Positions 21,694-33,893 of a DNA stretch of 64,000 bases are shown piece after piece. The number at the start of each line of letters is the position of its first letter. Position 1 is the stretch's first letter. Origin of the DNA: Notolepis coatsorum. Its lineage: Eukaryota; Chordata; Actinopteri; Aulopiformes; Paralepididae. Made by a program: the position numbers and the translations under genes. The stretch lies in the NCBI GenBank assembly GCA_963971535.1, contig OZ020592.1, positions 54,086,150 to 54,150,149 on the forward strand, read 5' to 3'. A model generated the notes under the pieces. The model made no database searches, was not told the origin of the DNA, and saw only the letters and a program-made list of their open reading frames with translations.

Positions 21694-22605
21694 CAATGAC
21701 TACCAATAAGGAGTGCAACCCATAGAAAGTTGAGAGTGAACAAGTAAACCGAGGCGTTCCAGTGTGTGTAGGTCAACCTATAATTCAGTGGACCTGGGAA
21801 AAGCCCGCCTCCAGCCTATAACAGCTCAGGGAGAGTGTCTTTAGCCCCTGCTACCAAGCCCACTAGGGATATAAAGATTGCAAAACCAAAACAGAGTTGA
21901 ACCAGAGGTGCCACTCTCTTCTATTCTTTTTCCCCCCTTTCTCCTTCTGCCTATTTAAAAAAAAATTATATACATACATTTAAAGAGTAACATAGTAATA
22001 AACATGAGGTATTTGCAGTTACAGGGGTTACACGATTCAGGGACCTCACAATGTACATAAAATATGTATAGAGAGGTAATGTGGTTAGTTAAATTCGGCA
22101 GTGTTAGAGACCTGTACCTTAAGACAGTAAAAAGAAGCGTGTGCAAATTGAATTGGTTCAGTCAGTACCTTGAGTGCTTCCTGAAACATGCATACAAAAC
22201 CCCCGCTACCCAATAGATACTATCCGGTTTGTTTGTATTGAGACCCTCAAATATTAAGAGGAGCATGTGCACCCTGAATATGCTCACCCTGCATAGAGAG
22301 TCATATGTATATAAATCCATACAAAAGAAAAGACAAATTAAGTTAAGAAAAAAGGGAAGATTATATACATATATAAAAAAGAAAAAGAAAAAAAAGTGTG
22401 GGGGGGGGGGGGGGGGGGGGGGGGGGCAAAAACAAAAAATACTAAATAGTGAGCAGAAGAAAACGGCATGCAATCATTCACAAGGTCATGGCTATAGCAA
22501 CCTGGTTGGCATAGGGTTCCTTTTGAAGGAGTCACTCCGATTGAAATAACAATATTCCCCTTCTGAGGCATAGGTGGCCAATCTATAGTTAATGGGCACT
22601 ATAAT
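21694..22605 (-). other. L1-B inter-ORF spacer, part 2
   Basis: Non-coding. It holds an A-rich block next to an uninterrupted run of 27 G (22400-22426). No coding motif on either strand. It continues the spacer interrupted by the BEL element. Confidence 0.6.
22400..22426 (+). repeat. Homopolymer G27
   Basis: Twenty-seven consecutive G, preceded by an (A)n(GA) tract. On the L1-B sense strand it is a C run. It could form a G-quadruplex on the plus strand. Confidence 0.9.
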
Positions 22606-23669
22606 TCACCCTACTATTCACCATTTACATGCTCCCCCTCGGTCAGATTATACGTCACCACGGACTCAACTTCCACTGTTATGCTGATGATACTCAGCTC
22701 TACATCAGCACCTCACCATCCTCCCAGCTCCCCCCACAGTCTGTAGTCAACTGCCTCCACGCTATAAAAACCTGGATGGCAACCAAATTACTTAAACTCA
22801 ACAGCAAAAAGACAGAGCTCATGGTTGTGGCCCCCAAGGCACTGCTCGGGAAGGTTGGAGATCTCCTCCTCCACGTTGACGGCTGTTCCATCTCCCCGTC
22901 TCTCGAAGTCCGTAACCTGGGCGTCACCCTTGACTCCACACTTTCATTTCACTCCCACATCAAATCTGTCACCAAGTCTGCCTTCTACCACCTCAGGAAC
23001 ATCTCCCGTCTCCGACCCTCACTCTCAGACTCTGTGGCTGAGACCCTGATCCACTCATTTGTCACCTCCCGGTTGGACTACTGTAATGGAGTCCTGTTCA
23101 GGGTACCCAGCAAAGCCCTGGACAGGCTCCAGTATGTCCAGAACTCAGCTGCCAGGGTTCTCACTCACACCAAGCCCTGGCAGCACATCACCCCCACCCT
23201 CATCCATCTCCACTGGCTTCCAGTCAGGTTCCGCATCACCTTCAAACTCCTGCTCCTCACCTACAAATCCCTCCATGCCCTCGCCCCCCGGTACCTGTCT
23301 GATCTCCTCCACTAGTACACTCCATCCCGGAACCTACGATCCTCTGATCTAGGTCTCCTCTCCATCCCTCGCACCAGGTTACGGACTTTTGGGGACAGAG
23401 CCTTCAGCGTGGCGTCCCCTACCCTCTGGAACTCTCTCCCCCCCGAAACGCCCCAACCCTGGACACCTTCAAATCCGCTCTAAAAACACACCTCTTCACC
23501 AAGGCTTTCCCCATCAGTTAGTTTTAGATTAAATTAGGTCCATTATCCCCTACTTTCCCTCATCCCCTCTTCCCCCCCCCTACTTTCCTTGCCCTATTTT
23601 TTGTCCTGATTGTAAAGCGACCTTGGGTTCTATGAAAGGCGCTATATAAATTTGATCTATTATTATTAT
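22606..23669 (+). mobile_element. L2-type LINE, 5'-truncated, RT C-terminal half and tail
   Basis: The plus-strand frame runs LLFTIYMLPLGQIIRHHGL, FHCYADDTQLYI (catalytic YADD), NSKKTELMVV, HLRNISRLRPSLSDSVAETL, SRLDYCNGVLFRVPSKAL and WLPVRFRITFKLLLLTYKSL. It then has one in-frame stop (LLH*), continues RLRTFGDRAFSVASPTLWNS, and shifts frame in a C run near 23440. The 3' end has GCGCTATATAAATTTGAT and a (TAT)n tail. The probable duplication is a short TATAAT at both sides (22600-22605, 23670-23675). It is a dead copy inserted in the L1-B spacer. Confidence 0.88.
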
Positions 23670-23675
23670 TATAAT

Positions 23676-24226
23676 ATAACCAAGGTCCACAAGTTCAGCC
23701 GAACACTCAATACGTCATAATCATGTCTATTGCTGTTGGTGTTGGTTTCAGCTGGCCCCGAGGTGTCCGTTAGACCTAGGTAAATGGCCTAGTAAATTCA
23801 GGCCCAGTCTCCACGCATTGAGTACTCCTAAAGCATACAAATAGAACCTTCAATATCCTGTCAAACCGGTCCATTCTATTTATCTAGCAGCCTCTAAACA
23901 GAGGGAACGTCTACAGTTTGAATGAGAGAGAGACACATGTAAAATAAGGGCTATTAAAGAATAATAAAAAAAACAAAAAGGAGTTGGAAATACGGGCAAA
24001 TATAATCCGCGTCGGCTATTTGGGAAGCATAAAGTTCAGTTTCAGAAGCCAGTCCGCTTAATGTCAATAGGATCTCCCCATGAGGTCTAAGTGTCAGGTC
24101 TAACGCAGTCGACCAGTTTAGCCCAACCAATGTCTATAAATTCAGTCTCGCATTCTACATTCATTGTTCATTGCTCCCGGCGTCAGGTTAGCTTACCACT
24201 GGGTACTCGTTGGGTAGCCGTCCACG
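23676..24226 (-). other. L1-B inter-ORF spacer, part 3
   Basis: Non-coding stretch between ORF1 and the L2 insertion. No motif recognised. Confidence 0.6.
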
Positions 24227-25038
24227 CTAGGCTAGCTTGGCCTTGAGGTACGCTTCGGCATCTCCAACAGACATGAAGCGTAGTCTGTCCCCGCTCTCTT
24301 CCGTAATCATCAGTTTAGCCGGGTAGTGAAGACTAGGCCTCAGCCCCCGCTTGTAAAGTAGTGCCATCACATCGCGGTACGGTGCTCGCTGTTCCAACAC
24401 AGCCGGGGTATAATCCTCGTAGAAAGCAATTTGTTGACCGTCGTACTGCATCTCCGCTCTTCTCTTTCTGGCCTCCCGGATCACCCGTTCTTTGGTTTGA
24501 TAGTTATGGAACCTGATGATAACAGGCCTAGGCTTTTCACCCTGCTTCGGTTTAGCTGCCAGAGACCTGTGTGCGCGGTCCAATTCTGGAGGGTTAGGGA
24601 GGGTCTCTGCCCCAAGAATTTGGGATAAAAGGGTGGCGAAGAAGGATGTTGGTCTCGGGCCCTCAATCTGTTCTGGTATAGTCCAATGATCCGAAGGTTG
24701 TTACGTCGCCCTCGAGCCTCGAGGTCCTCCGCCTTAGCCTTTAGCATAGCATGGCTAGCCCTCAGATCCGCACATGTAGCCTCTAACGACGCAATTTTTT
24801 CGCTTACAGATTCCGCATTCTCCTCCAGGGACTTGACCCGCTGTCCGTTGTCGGCCACGTCCGTTTTCATTTGGTCAAGTTTATTTTCCAGAGTGGTAAT
24901 GGCTTTTCTGAACTCGGTAGTCATAGCTTCTTTGTGGCTTTCAAGTAGGGTGGTCAGCCAGGCCTTGCTAAAAGCGTCGTCAGCCTCCTCCTCATTCTGA
25001 ACATCGCCCGTTTTGGTCTTGGAGTCTTAGATGTCATC
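24227..25038 (-). pseudogene. L1-B ORF1, RNA-binding chaperone-type protein
   Basis: Starts MTSKTP at about 25038. A coiled-coil segment follows (KAITTLENKLDQMKTDVADN, NAESVSEKIASLEATCADLR), then the RRM-like core start EARGRRNNLRIIGL. The C-terminal domain has RPVIIRFHNYQTKERVIREA, IAFYEDYTPAVLEQR and RFMSVGDAEAYLKAKLA. This is the trimeric L1 ORF1 RNA-binding protein. One frameshift lies in the first 12 codons and another around 24600-24640, so the copy is dead. Confidence 0.88.
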
Positions 25039-25189
25039 TTTGCGAAGATAAATACTTAGTTAGCTATATCGATACTAGCATATAAACAAGAATTGTGAGG
25101 GTTTGGAGTCTTAAAACGTAAAATAAAAAAAAACATGAGGGAGAGAGTGAAAAGCGCATCCTACTCCCTGCTCACCATACCGGAAGTCC
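25039..25189 (-). other. L1-B 5' UTR
   Basis: About 150 bp between the ORF1 start and the target duplication. The minus-strand end starts GGACTTCCGG. No internal promoter element can be named. Confidence 0.6.
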
Positions 25190-25201
25190 GAGAAGCATCA
25201 T

Positions 25202-27869
25202 TTAACAATAACACAGAAGGCAAGGTCGGTATGGTCAGAGAGAAAATCTCTGATAGCTGAGAGGTAACATTTTCCCAGAAGATCTCAACAGGAGGGCACT
25301 CTCAGTACATATGCATATGTTCCAATGGCACCGTTTGGACACAAGGTACATCGAGAGTCAGGTCTTAGACCCATTAGGTTCAATCGCCTGGGGGTCAAAT
25401 AAGTCCTATGAACATAATTTTGATGAATCTGTTGGTGATCTGGGTTGCGTGATGATAGCCTAATATTTTCCCAGACTGCATCCCAATCAAAATCTATATC
25501 CAACTCAGGGATATCCTTTCTCCAAATCGTATCTAGGGGTAGGTCCTTATATGAGGACATAAGTAAGTGCCGATAAAAGTCAGAGACAAAGCCTCTCGAT
25601 GTCTCCCTGTCATAAAATAATGTGTGAAACCGGTGTCACTCTAGTGGAACGTCCCATGGAACACCATGAGCCTTCAGAGCTGCTCTCATTTGTAAATAAA
25701 AGAAAAAGGAGTTTCCGGGGAGATCATATCCGTTGAATAGATCCTGGAAAGATCGGAGACTAGAGTCATCAAAGATATCCCCCAATGTATAGATGCCTTT
25801 CCCTTCCCATCTAGGGTATCTAATGGGTTGTTGTCCAATAAGGAGCCAATTGTTATTGAATAGGGGGGAATGCGTGTGCCATGGCGTGCTTTCTGGGTGG
25901 CACGCCAAATCTGGATCATATGTGTGATAAGAGGGCCAAATCGTAATTTGCATTGCTTAATTGAAATGTTGGTATACACGATATCTTAAAGTCTATGTGG
26001 GGACTAATATTCTCCTCCAATGGTCGCCAGGATACGGCTGCTTGAGCGTCAAACCAAGTGATGAGAGGTCTCAAAGAGTAAGCTTGAAAATAATATTTGA
26101 AGTCTGGAAATGCTAAACCCTGTCGAGTTTACTCCTCTGTGCAGTGGATCTCTTTAAGCGTGGGCGTTTGTTGTTCCAGACGAATTTATATGCAGCAGAG
26201 TGCAGTTTTTGCCAGTAACCAACAGGAGGAGATAACGGTAGCATGGAGCTGATAAAGTTAATTCTGGGTAAAACATTCATCTTAATTATTGAGGCATGGG
26301 CCTGTAATGAGTTTTTTTTATTTGGACCACCTGTTAAAATCATTCGTAATCCTGTCAACCAAGCTGGAGTAGTTATACTTTACTGTCTGGTTAATAGTAG
26401 GGAATATTTCAATCCCAAGACATTTAAAGTGCTCTACCATGAGTATGTTTGCTGGGAGGATGGTTGCCTTTGCAGTCTCATTGAGTGGAAGGAAGGCTGA
26501 CTTTGGCCAGTTGATCTTAAATCCAGATAGACTGCCAAAATCATCTATTACTTAGAGAAGATGAGGTAGAGAGACGGCGGGGTTCTGCATAAATAGGAGT
26601 ACATCATCTGCGTATAAGCTGATATGGTGATGTGTGCCCTTAATTGACACAGGGGATATAATCTGGGATTGTGTTATGTACTGAGCTAGAGGTTCGAGTG
26701 ATAAAGCAAAGAGTTCGGGGCTAAGAGGACAACCCTGTCTAGAAGAGCGCGAGACAGAGAAAAGTGGTGAGCAGAGTTTCCCTGTTAAGATCATGGCCGA
26801 AGGCCCTGTGTAGAGAACTTTGATCATGTGAATGAACCCCTCACCTAACCCCATCCTTCTAAGGACTGCCCACAAATATGACCACTCCAATCTGTCAAAG
26901 GCCTTCATTGCGTCTAAGGACATGACAGCCGTAGGGGTTGCGACATCCTTGCTGGCATCAATCACGTGCAGTAACCGTCTGATATTATCCGTGACCAGTC
27001 GGCCTCTTATAAAGCCAGTCTGATCGGGGTTAACCAGAGATGTCATATGCTTCTGAAGTCGGATGGCTAGCACCTTAGCATATAGCTTGAGATCGGCTCC
27101 GAGGAGACTTAAGGGTCTATAGCTGCCACATTCGGTGGGATCCTTATCTTTCTTGAGTAGGACAGATATAAGTGCCATATTGACATCCCTGGAAAAATTG
27201 CCCTCTTCGACTGAGTGTAAAATCATTGAAAGTAATAAGGGACCGAGTACATCCCAGCACGCAGTATAGAGTTCCCGTGGAATGCCGTCCCAACCAGGAG
27301 CCTTGCCCCGCTGCATGTCAGAAATTGCCTCCCTGAGCTCATCTAGTGTGATAGGTTCAGCTAACCGTTTAGCGTCATCCTCTGAGATTCGTGGTAAGTT
27401 AATTTGACTAAGATAGTCCTCCAGCCTGGTATGATCATAGACCACTTCTGACTCGTACAGGTTGGAATAAAACGAGCGAAATGTATCGTTGATTTTGTGG
27501 GGGTTGGTGGTTATCTCCCCCTGTTGGTTCTTAATGGCACGGATATCTGCAAATTGTTCACTGGCCCGTATCTTCTTGCCAGTAGGTGACTAGGTCTAGA
27601 GCCATGAAAGTAGTAGTGTTGTCTTGTTCTGTGCATTTGAAATTCAGACTGTTGTCTTAAAATGGAGTTAATCTCCTTTTTCACCACCTTAATTTGGAGC
27701 TCCAGTCGGCTAGAGTAGCTGTGCTGCATAGAAGACATCATTGTTTTATGAAGCTCTTCCAATTCTACTAACTTGGAGAGACGACCCTTTGCAGAGATTG
27801 GAAGCAAATAGAGTGGTGTTACTTCTAATAAACCCCTTAACCGAATTCCATAAAATTCTGGGGTCCTGT
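25202..27869 (-). pseudogene. L1-A ORF2, RT and C-terminal domain
   Basis: Minus-strand motifs in order: pre-RT linker, [86 protein letters not shown] and the catalytic [13 protein letters not shown]. The thumb (AHASIIKMNVLPRINFISSM) and a C-terminal segment with CTLCPNGAIGTYA near 25330 follow. Frames change several times downstream of the RT (for example near 26550, 26110, 25640 and 25300). The frame resumes at 4859 on the far side of L1-B. Confidence 0.85.
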
Positions 27870-28560
27870 CAGTGTCGGCGCCATGGGGGGGCATTCGCGG
27901 GCCATGCCCCCCCAGATGGAGCACTGTGCCCCTCCAACCGGCATGGTCAATTATTATAAAAAAATAAAATAATTAAACATACATTTTTTTTATTATAGTA
28001 AAAGTCAGATGTTTTCCTTTATAAATAGGCTATTTAGCCTATTATTAAACGAAATTAAACAAAAAAAGTCTTAAAGGAAGTGTATGTTTGATATCACGCG
28101 TCTTCACGCCACGGCTCACGCACGCGTTATTATTGGTTACGTTGAGTTGACGGGTAGGGCGTGACTGCATTTGAATTGATTTTGATATGGGTAGGGCGTG
28201 ACTTGAGTGAGGTCAGTGAGCGCGAAAGTCAAAGATAGAGTCAGACTCAGGTAAAATATAATAATCACTTCTTGGAGACGGACATACAAATAAAATGGAT
28301 ATACGAAAATGGTTGGCTGGGGCAGGCGCACCTAAGGCTTCTTCACGGCAATACCGGCAAGGAGATTTCGACACTTGTCAACACAGACCAGCTACGAAGG
28401 AACAGGTACTACTTCTCGTCTTAGCTGAGCTAAAAGAATGCTGGTTTGGACTCGTCAAAGATTCTCAGCCAGGTGTATAATAATACGAAAACGAAATACG
28501 TGATCTTTCACTTTGTGTGTGTGCGCAAGACCCAGTGTGTTTGTGACGTGACGTGACGTG

Positions 28561-28689
<129 letters not shown>

Positions 28690-29144
28690 CTGTCCATGGT
28701 GCTGAATATTTGCGACAGGGCTGTGTTAGTCTGGAGCCCATATGCTTCTTAATGTTAAATGAATGTGGCTAGCTAACAAACACCGTAATATTAGTTACAT
28801 AATACATGTTAGTTTGTCTAATACTTACTCGCACATGTGCGGAACAGCAGCTTCAACTTGTCCATCTGAGCTGATTTCATTGAGACCAGGGATCTGACCG
28901 CAACACTCTCCTCTAACAGACCAGTCTTCGCCCGCTTGGTAGCTAGAGTATGTATGTGGCCGTTTGATATTTCATGATCCTTTACCGTTTCAAATTTTAA
29001 ATGGGTTGTGCCAATAACAAACGACAAGCTTTTGGACTTGTCAGTGCAGACGCAGGGTATGGGGTAGACCTCGCATACAGTCACGTCATCCCCCAATAAC
29101 CAATAACCAATAGCCAATAACAGCTTGCATGATAATATAGTCAG

Positions 29145-29210
29145 TACCTGGCGCGAGCTGTTTATTGCAGCCAACTTGAGCGACCGGAAATAAACAGCTC
29201 GCGCCAGGTA
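29145..29210. repeat. Perfect inverted repeat, 22-bp arms, 22-nt loop
   Basis: The left arm TACCTGGCGCGAGCTGTTTA... (29145-29166) is exactly complementary to 29189-29210. The spacer is 22 nt. The arms are GC-rich and a transcript would fold into a stable hairpin. It sits in the right third of the hAT element. Confidence 0.9.
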
Positions 29211-29444
29211 TATATAATGCGCTTGTGCCGGTTAGACTATAGGCTATGTTACATAACGTTACGTAACGTTACGTATGTAGTACTTGCGGTGCGTGCATTA
29301 GTGCATGTTTTGGGGATTAGTGAGAGGACAAAAACAATAATTATTATTAACACATGCGTTTTCTGAAGCGTATATTTTATGCCCTCCCAAAATTACCATA
29401 TGCCCCCCTGATAAATTCGTTCTGACGCCGACACTGGGTCCTGT

Positions 29445-30283
29445 ACCGATCCAGCATTAAACTGCAAGAATTCAATGAGTTTCTCCTTAAATTGTAGGTT
29501 AAATTCCTCGTTCTTCAGCAGCGTTGAGTTAAAGCGCCATCTAGGCGCACGGGACGTTATTTTACTGAGTGAACCCTTAAGGAGGATGTATTTGTGGTCT
29601 GACAGTGCAATGGGCCTCAAGTCAACGTCAAAGCTATCGAATAGCCTAGAGGAAGAAAAACATAATAAATTCTGGAAAAAGTTTTATGTCTCGCGGAGAA
29701 AAAAGAGTAGTCTCGTGCGGTTGGGTTAAGTAACCGCCACATATCAGTAACCCCCGTGTCTTTAGACCAGTCACGTAGGGCCGCGGTAGCTTGCTTCTGA
29801 TCGTGGGTTTCAGCATCACCGAACTTATCAATCAATGGATCCCAAATGGCATTGAAATCAGCACCCACTATAAATGAGTACTCAGGTAGTTTCAACATCT
29901 CTGTAGTGAGTACAGTATAAAAGTTCGCGTCATACACATTAGGGGCATAGGCGGCTATAAGAGCAATTTTCCTGTTAGAGTATTCCATCTTCGCAATAGT
30001 AATTCGACCTTCTGCATCAGACCACACGTCTAATAATTTAATATTCAACTTTCGCTTAGCTACTATGGCTACTCCACGAGACTTAGTGCTAAAAGAAGAG
30101 GAGCTTATGTTATGATAAAAAAAAATTGCAAGTCTTGCACTGTCAGCCTTTAAAAGATGCGTTTCACTTAGCAAAGCCACATCCACCTCCTGCCTTTTCA
30201 ACCATGTTAGTACACTTGTGCATTTATGTGGAATATTAAAACCCCCTGTATTCCAGATCAAGATGTTTAAATTAGCCATAGTC
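29445..30283 (-). pseudogene. L1-A ORF2 start, APE-type endonuclease
   Basis: Opens MANLNILIWNTGGFNIPHK near 30280. It continues VDVALLSETHLLKADSAR, STKSRGVAIVAKRKL, IALIAAYAPN, FIVGADFNAIWDPLID and TFSRIYYV. After a frame change it reads IALSDHKYILLKGSL. WNT, SETH, GADFN, SRI and SDH are the endonuclease boxes. The hAT element follows immediately downstream. Confidence 0.88.
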
Positions 30284-31513
30284 CAACCAGGTTGCAGTAT
30301 GACTGAACGTGATTCCCTTGAAGTAGAGCACCACAACATATACACATCCCCACGCTAAGGTCCTGTTGGGCGAGAGCAAACACATAATAGAGCGAGCCAC
30401 AAGAAATGAAAAAACAAAAATCCCTGTATCCCCCCCTCTCCTCCCCCTCCCCCCATCAAATATCTTGTCCGATGTCGATCAAACATCATTTGGCACTGTG
30501 ACCGGGTCACAGCAACCACAACCACATTACGTAACTTAACCATTCTAACCAAAATTGTATATTGTAACGATTTAGAAATAGGGGAACCCCCCTTCGTTCA
30601 ACAGAGAGAATAAATCTATATAGAGCTCAGTGCATAGAACATTATGCAGACGATAAAAGCACCTGAAACACAGTTTGTCCGAGTTAAACTTGAGTAAAGT
30701 GAAGTACTCATAACACATGTTGAAATAATACCACTGTGGTAATAAACCTCGAGCATTACCGTGCTGCCATCGTTGAGGTAATGCAGCGTCGGTGGTGGCC
30801 ATGTGCACTGCTGTGATAAGAAAGAAAGTTAAAAGCACGCAGTATCAGCAGTGTTAGGAGAGTCTTGACCTGCCACCCACAGACAGCTCGTTGCAAGGGG
30901 GTCACCCCCCTTGGTTGAACGGTTCATAAGCCCATACAGTCTGTTTGAGTGAAACTTGTGATATTCATTTAGCCCGGGCAGAGCTGGACAAAGATAATAA
31001 ATATACGTAACAATCTACGCGCAGTTCAATGCATAGTTCGAGTGACAGACGATAAAAAAAAGAGATAAAGAAAAAAGAGACCGATAAGAGTAAAGGACGG
31101 CTGAATTACATTTCAAATAGTCAATATTCATGCTCGTGACTGAGACAATACCGTATAGAGAAGTCGAGTGTTACCATTCTGAGGACAGAAAAAACTGCGG
31201 TCGGCTGTGTTTACAACAGTGCTAGCTTGGATAGCTAGCTGGTGTGCTAACAGCTCTCGTGCTCCAGAGCCGTTAGCTTGGTTAGCTGGTATGCTAGCAG
31301 CCCATGTGTGGAGCCCGCTCCACTCTTCAGGGCCGCTAGCTTTGATAGCTAGCATGCTAGCAGGCCTCGCGTGAAGCCAGCCTCTCACTCTCCGTCGCTC
31401 GGGGTCTGCTCCACCGGGGGCGGTCTGTTCCTCTCGGAATGTTTGTATTGCTTTTCCGAATTAAGTCTCGCCTCGGATGGTGACTTGAATAGACGGTTGC
31501 ATGACACCTCTCC
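30284..31513 (-). other. L1-A inter-ORF spacer (1.2 kb)
   Basis: Non-coding. It includes GCTAGC-rich, roughly 63-bp related units at about 31205-31370 and a purine-poor block around 30420-30460. No gene seen. Confidence 0.6.
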
Positions 31514-32206
31514 TCATCCCGTCTTTACTTTCAGCGTTGCCGGGAACAGTAGGTATACCTCCACCGCCCTTTCCCATGCTAGATCCATGGCCCTGGCGAA
31601 AGCTCTGCGGCGCCTCGCTGTGTAGTCACTGAAATATGCGGCGAATCTCAGGGTACGGCCGTTCACCACCGGAGGATTCAACCTGGCCTCTTTAAAAATA
31701 TGCTGTCTTGTCTGGAACCTCAGGCAGCAGAAGATGAATGTGCAAGGGTTTGTACGCTCGCTCTTCATCAGGGTAGCGGCTCTGAAGATCCTGTGAGCTC
31801 TCTCTATCTCGGGGCAGGCTAGCTTCGGGAACCACTTCGGTATCATTTCGTCGAGGAACTTAATCGGCGCGTCCTCCTCCACTTCATCGGGTAGCCCGTA
31901 TATTCTAACATTGCATCTCCTGCCACGGTCCTCCAGATCTGCCGACTTCATCTCACAAGCCCGCAGCTTGTCCTCCAAGAACGATATCTCCGTGGCGTTG
32001 GTATCAGCCACCTCCACGACTGCGGATAGGCTCTCTTCCACCACGGCTAACCGTGTGTCTATGCTGGCTACCGTCTCCTGGAGCGCATCCACTCTGCCGG
32101 TTAGCTTAGCCACGATAGCGTCTATTTCCTCACGGAATATCGACCTAATGAGCTCCTTATCCACAGCGTTCAGCGTTCCCATCCTGGTCTGTGTCTGTTT
32201 AGACAT
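31514..32206 (-). CDS. L1-A ORF1, nearly intact RNA-binding protein
   Basis: Starts MSKQTQTRMGTLNAVDKELI at 32206. A coiled coil of about 80 residues follows (KLTGRVDALQETVASIDTRL, SFLEDKLRACEMKSADLE), then the RRM start DRGRRCNVRIYGLPDEVEED. The C-terminal domain has ERAHRIFRAATLMKSERTNP, RQHIFKEARLNPPVVNGRTL, AYFSDYTARRRRAFARAM and VYLLFPATLKVKTG. This is the standard L1 ORF1 architecture. The frame is open for about 230 codons but stops just after KVKTG, somewhat earlier than usual, so the last helix may be lost by a frameshift. Confidence 0.85.
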   Translation of the reverse strand: MSKQTQTRMGTLNAVDKELIRSIFREEIDAIVAKLTGRVDALQETVASIDTRLAVVEESLSAVVEVADTNATEISFLEDKLRACEMKSADLEDRGRRCNVRIYGLPDEVEEDAPIKFLDEMIPKWFPKLACPEIERAHRIFRAATLMKSERTNPCTFIFCCLRFQTRQHIFKEARLNPPVVNGRTLRFAAYFSDYTARRRRAFARAMDLAWERAVEVYLLFPATLKVKTG

Positions 32207-32599
32207 GATTTTAACGTCAAATAAAATCAAATGGCATAAAAATAAAAACATAATCAAACTTAATGTGGCTTGGTTGCTGAGCTTCGCAAAATCAGCCAGC
32301 CATGCATTGCTGATCGGAACCGGAAGTCCCACGCCTCACCCTTCCAAGTTCGAATTCCATATGCGGAAAACATCCAAGGGACCTCAGGGCGCTGAAGAGC
32401 AAGACGCTCAGCCAGTATTAATATAACTAGGGTTATAGGATAACCTTACGTTATATACCATACTGGCCAATCGCGTCTCACTCTGCATACTGAGATAAAG
32501 GGCAGAGCGGACGTGTGGCCATGTCAAATGCACCCCCTGAGGGCCCGTAAGCCCCTGCCAGGGAGGAGGGGAGTCCCATCCACCCGCCTGTCCTAACGT

Positions 32600-33665
32600 G
32601 TGACACAGCACCCCGCGGTCCACACCCACACACTCCCGCTAGCCCACCTGATGGCGGGATACAGGAAAGGTCCCGGACCTCAGGACTGCCTGGGAGACAG
32701 AACCCCCAGTCATGTCCATGAGGTAAAACCTAACAAAAGGACTCGGGGAGGACCAGGAGGCCGCATCACAGATGTCCTCCACCGAGCCCCCCCCCCAACA
32801 GGGCCGCAGAGGCCGCCACACCACGAGTGGAATGCGCCCTGACGCCCCCGGAGGGAACCTGTCCAGCCAACGTGTAGCAAAGGGCAATACCCTCGCACAA
32901 CCAACGTGGCAGGTGCCGCTTGGAAAGCGCCTTACCCACGCGAGGGCCACCGTAACAAACAAACAGTTGATCGGAAGCCCTGAGACCCTGCGTGCGACTA
33001 AGGTAAACCCCCAGTGCACGGACACTGGCGTGAGGAGGAGGATGAAATGCCTGAACCACAATATCCCTGGAGCGAAAAGAGCTCCGGATATTCTTTGGCA
33101 CGAAGACCGGATTAGGCCTCAGAGTCGCCGCTATCGGCCCGAATAGACAGGCACTCACCGAGAGAGCACACAGCTCACCCACACGCTTAGCTGAGGTGAT
33201 GGCCAAAAGGAACGCGGTCTTAAAAGACAGCTGATCCAATGGAGTCTGCTCAAGAGGCTCAAACGGGCCCTCCGACAACCGACCCAGGACCAGTTGGAGG
33301 TCCCAACTCAGAGACAGAGAACGTTCCACAGGCTTGAGACGCAGAGTGCCAAGCAGGAAACGTTTCACGAGAGGGTGGCTGAACAGCGTACCGCCCTCAA
33401 AGCCCACGTGACAAGAGGATATAGCCACGGCATATACCCTCACGTCGAGGCCGACAGCCTATACAGGATAGACTGGAGGAAGGAAAGAGCCAAGTCCAGG
33501 GGGCAAGACACTGGGTCCAGGCCCCCAACCTCACACCACTCCTGAAACATACGCCACTTCCCAGCGTAAACCGTGGTAGTCGACAAAGCGTGCGCGTTCC
33601 GGATGGTGTCAACCACAGTAGGGTTAAGACACATCCCCTCCAGATTCACCCTTTCAGCAGCCAAA
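32600..33665 (-). pseudogene. DIRS tyrosine recombinase remnant
   Basis: The translation gives an N-terminal SAM-like part (LSTTTVYAGKWRMFQEWCEV, LALSFLQSILYRL) and the core PLDQLSFKTAFLLAITSAKR with VGELCALSV. Its arginine matches the first catalytic R of tyrosine recombinases. Further on come RDIVVQAFHPPP and GGVRAHSTRGVAASAALL, the HxxR-like second catalytic box. It would integrate the circular cDNA. The remnant continues to about 32600 near the left terminus. Confidence 0.85.
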
Positions 33666-33841
33666 CCATCAATGGCTGCCCCAGAACAGTCCGCATGCCT
33701 GAGAGAGGGCCCGCGGTGACCACGGAACCAGCCACGGCGGGGCCACCAAGAGCTGAATCAGGGCCGGGAACCACACAGCCGTGCCCCGGTCCGGCACGAT
33801 CAGGATCAAAGTCCTGCGCTCCCGACGTACCCGCTCCAACA

Positions 33842-33893
33842 GCTTTTTATTTGTTTTTTATTGTGGATCCCCATTAGTCTACACCAAAGTGAG
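33842..33893 (-). mobile_element. Short retroposon tail inside the DIRS element
   Basis: A piece of about 52 bp, AT-rich at its left and reading on the minus strand CTAATGGGGATCCACAATAA then A/T, interrupts sequence that otherwise reads as DIRS. It resembles 3' ends of truncated teleost LINEs or SINEs. Exact boundaries are uncertain. Confidence 0.5.

Larger units (their letters stand above)
4860..25189 (-). mobile_element. L1-B: full-length L1/Tx1-clade LINE carrying six insertions
   Basis: A minus-strand L1 with both reading frames. ORF1 is at about 24227-25038 and ORF2 runs from 11823 down to 5449. The 3' end shows AATAAA signals and a short A tail (plus-strand T run from 4860). Target duplications are GAGAAACATAAT (4848-4859) and GAGAAGCATCAT (25190-25201). 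Removing the six insertions and their duplicated sites leaves about 3.7 kb of ORF2, the usual length for an L1 ORF2, so the copy was full length when it landed. The spacer between ORF1 and ORF2 totals about 1.9 kb. The copy is now inactive through frameshifts, at least one stop and the insertions. Confidence 0.85.
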
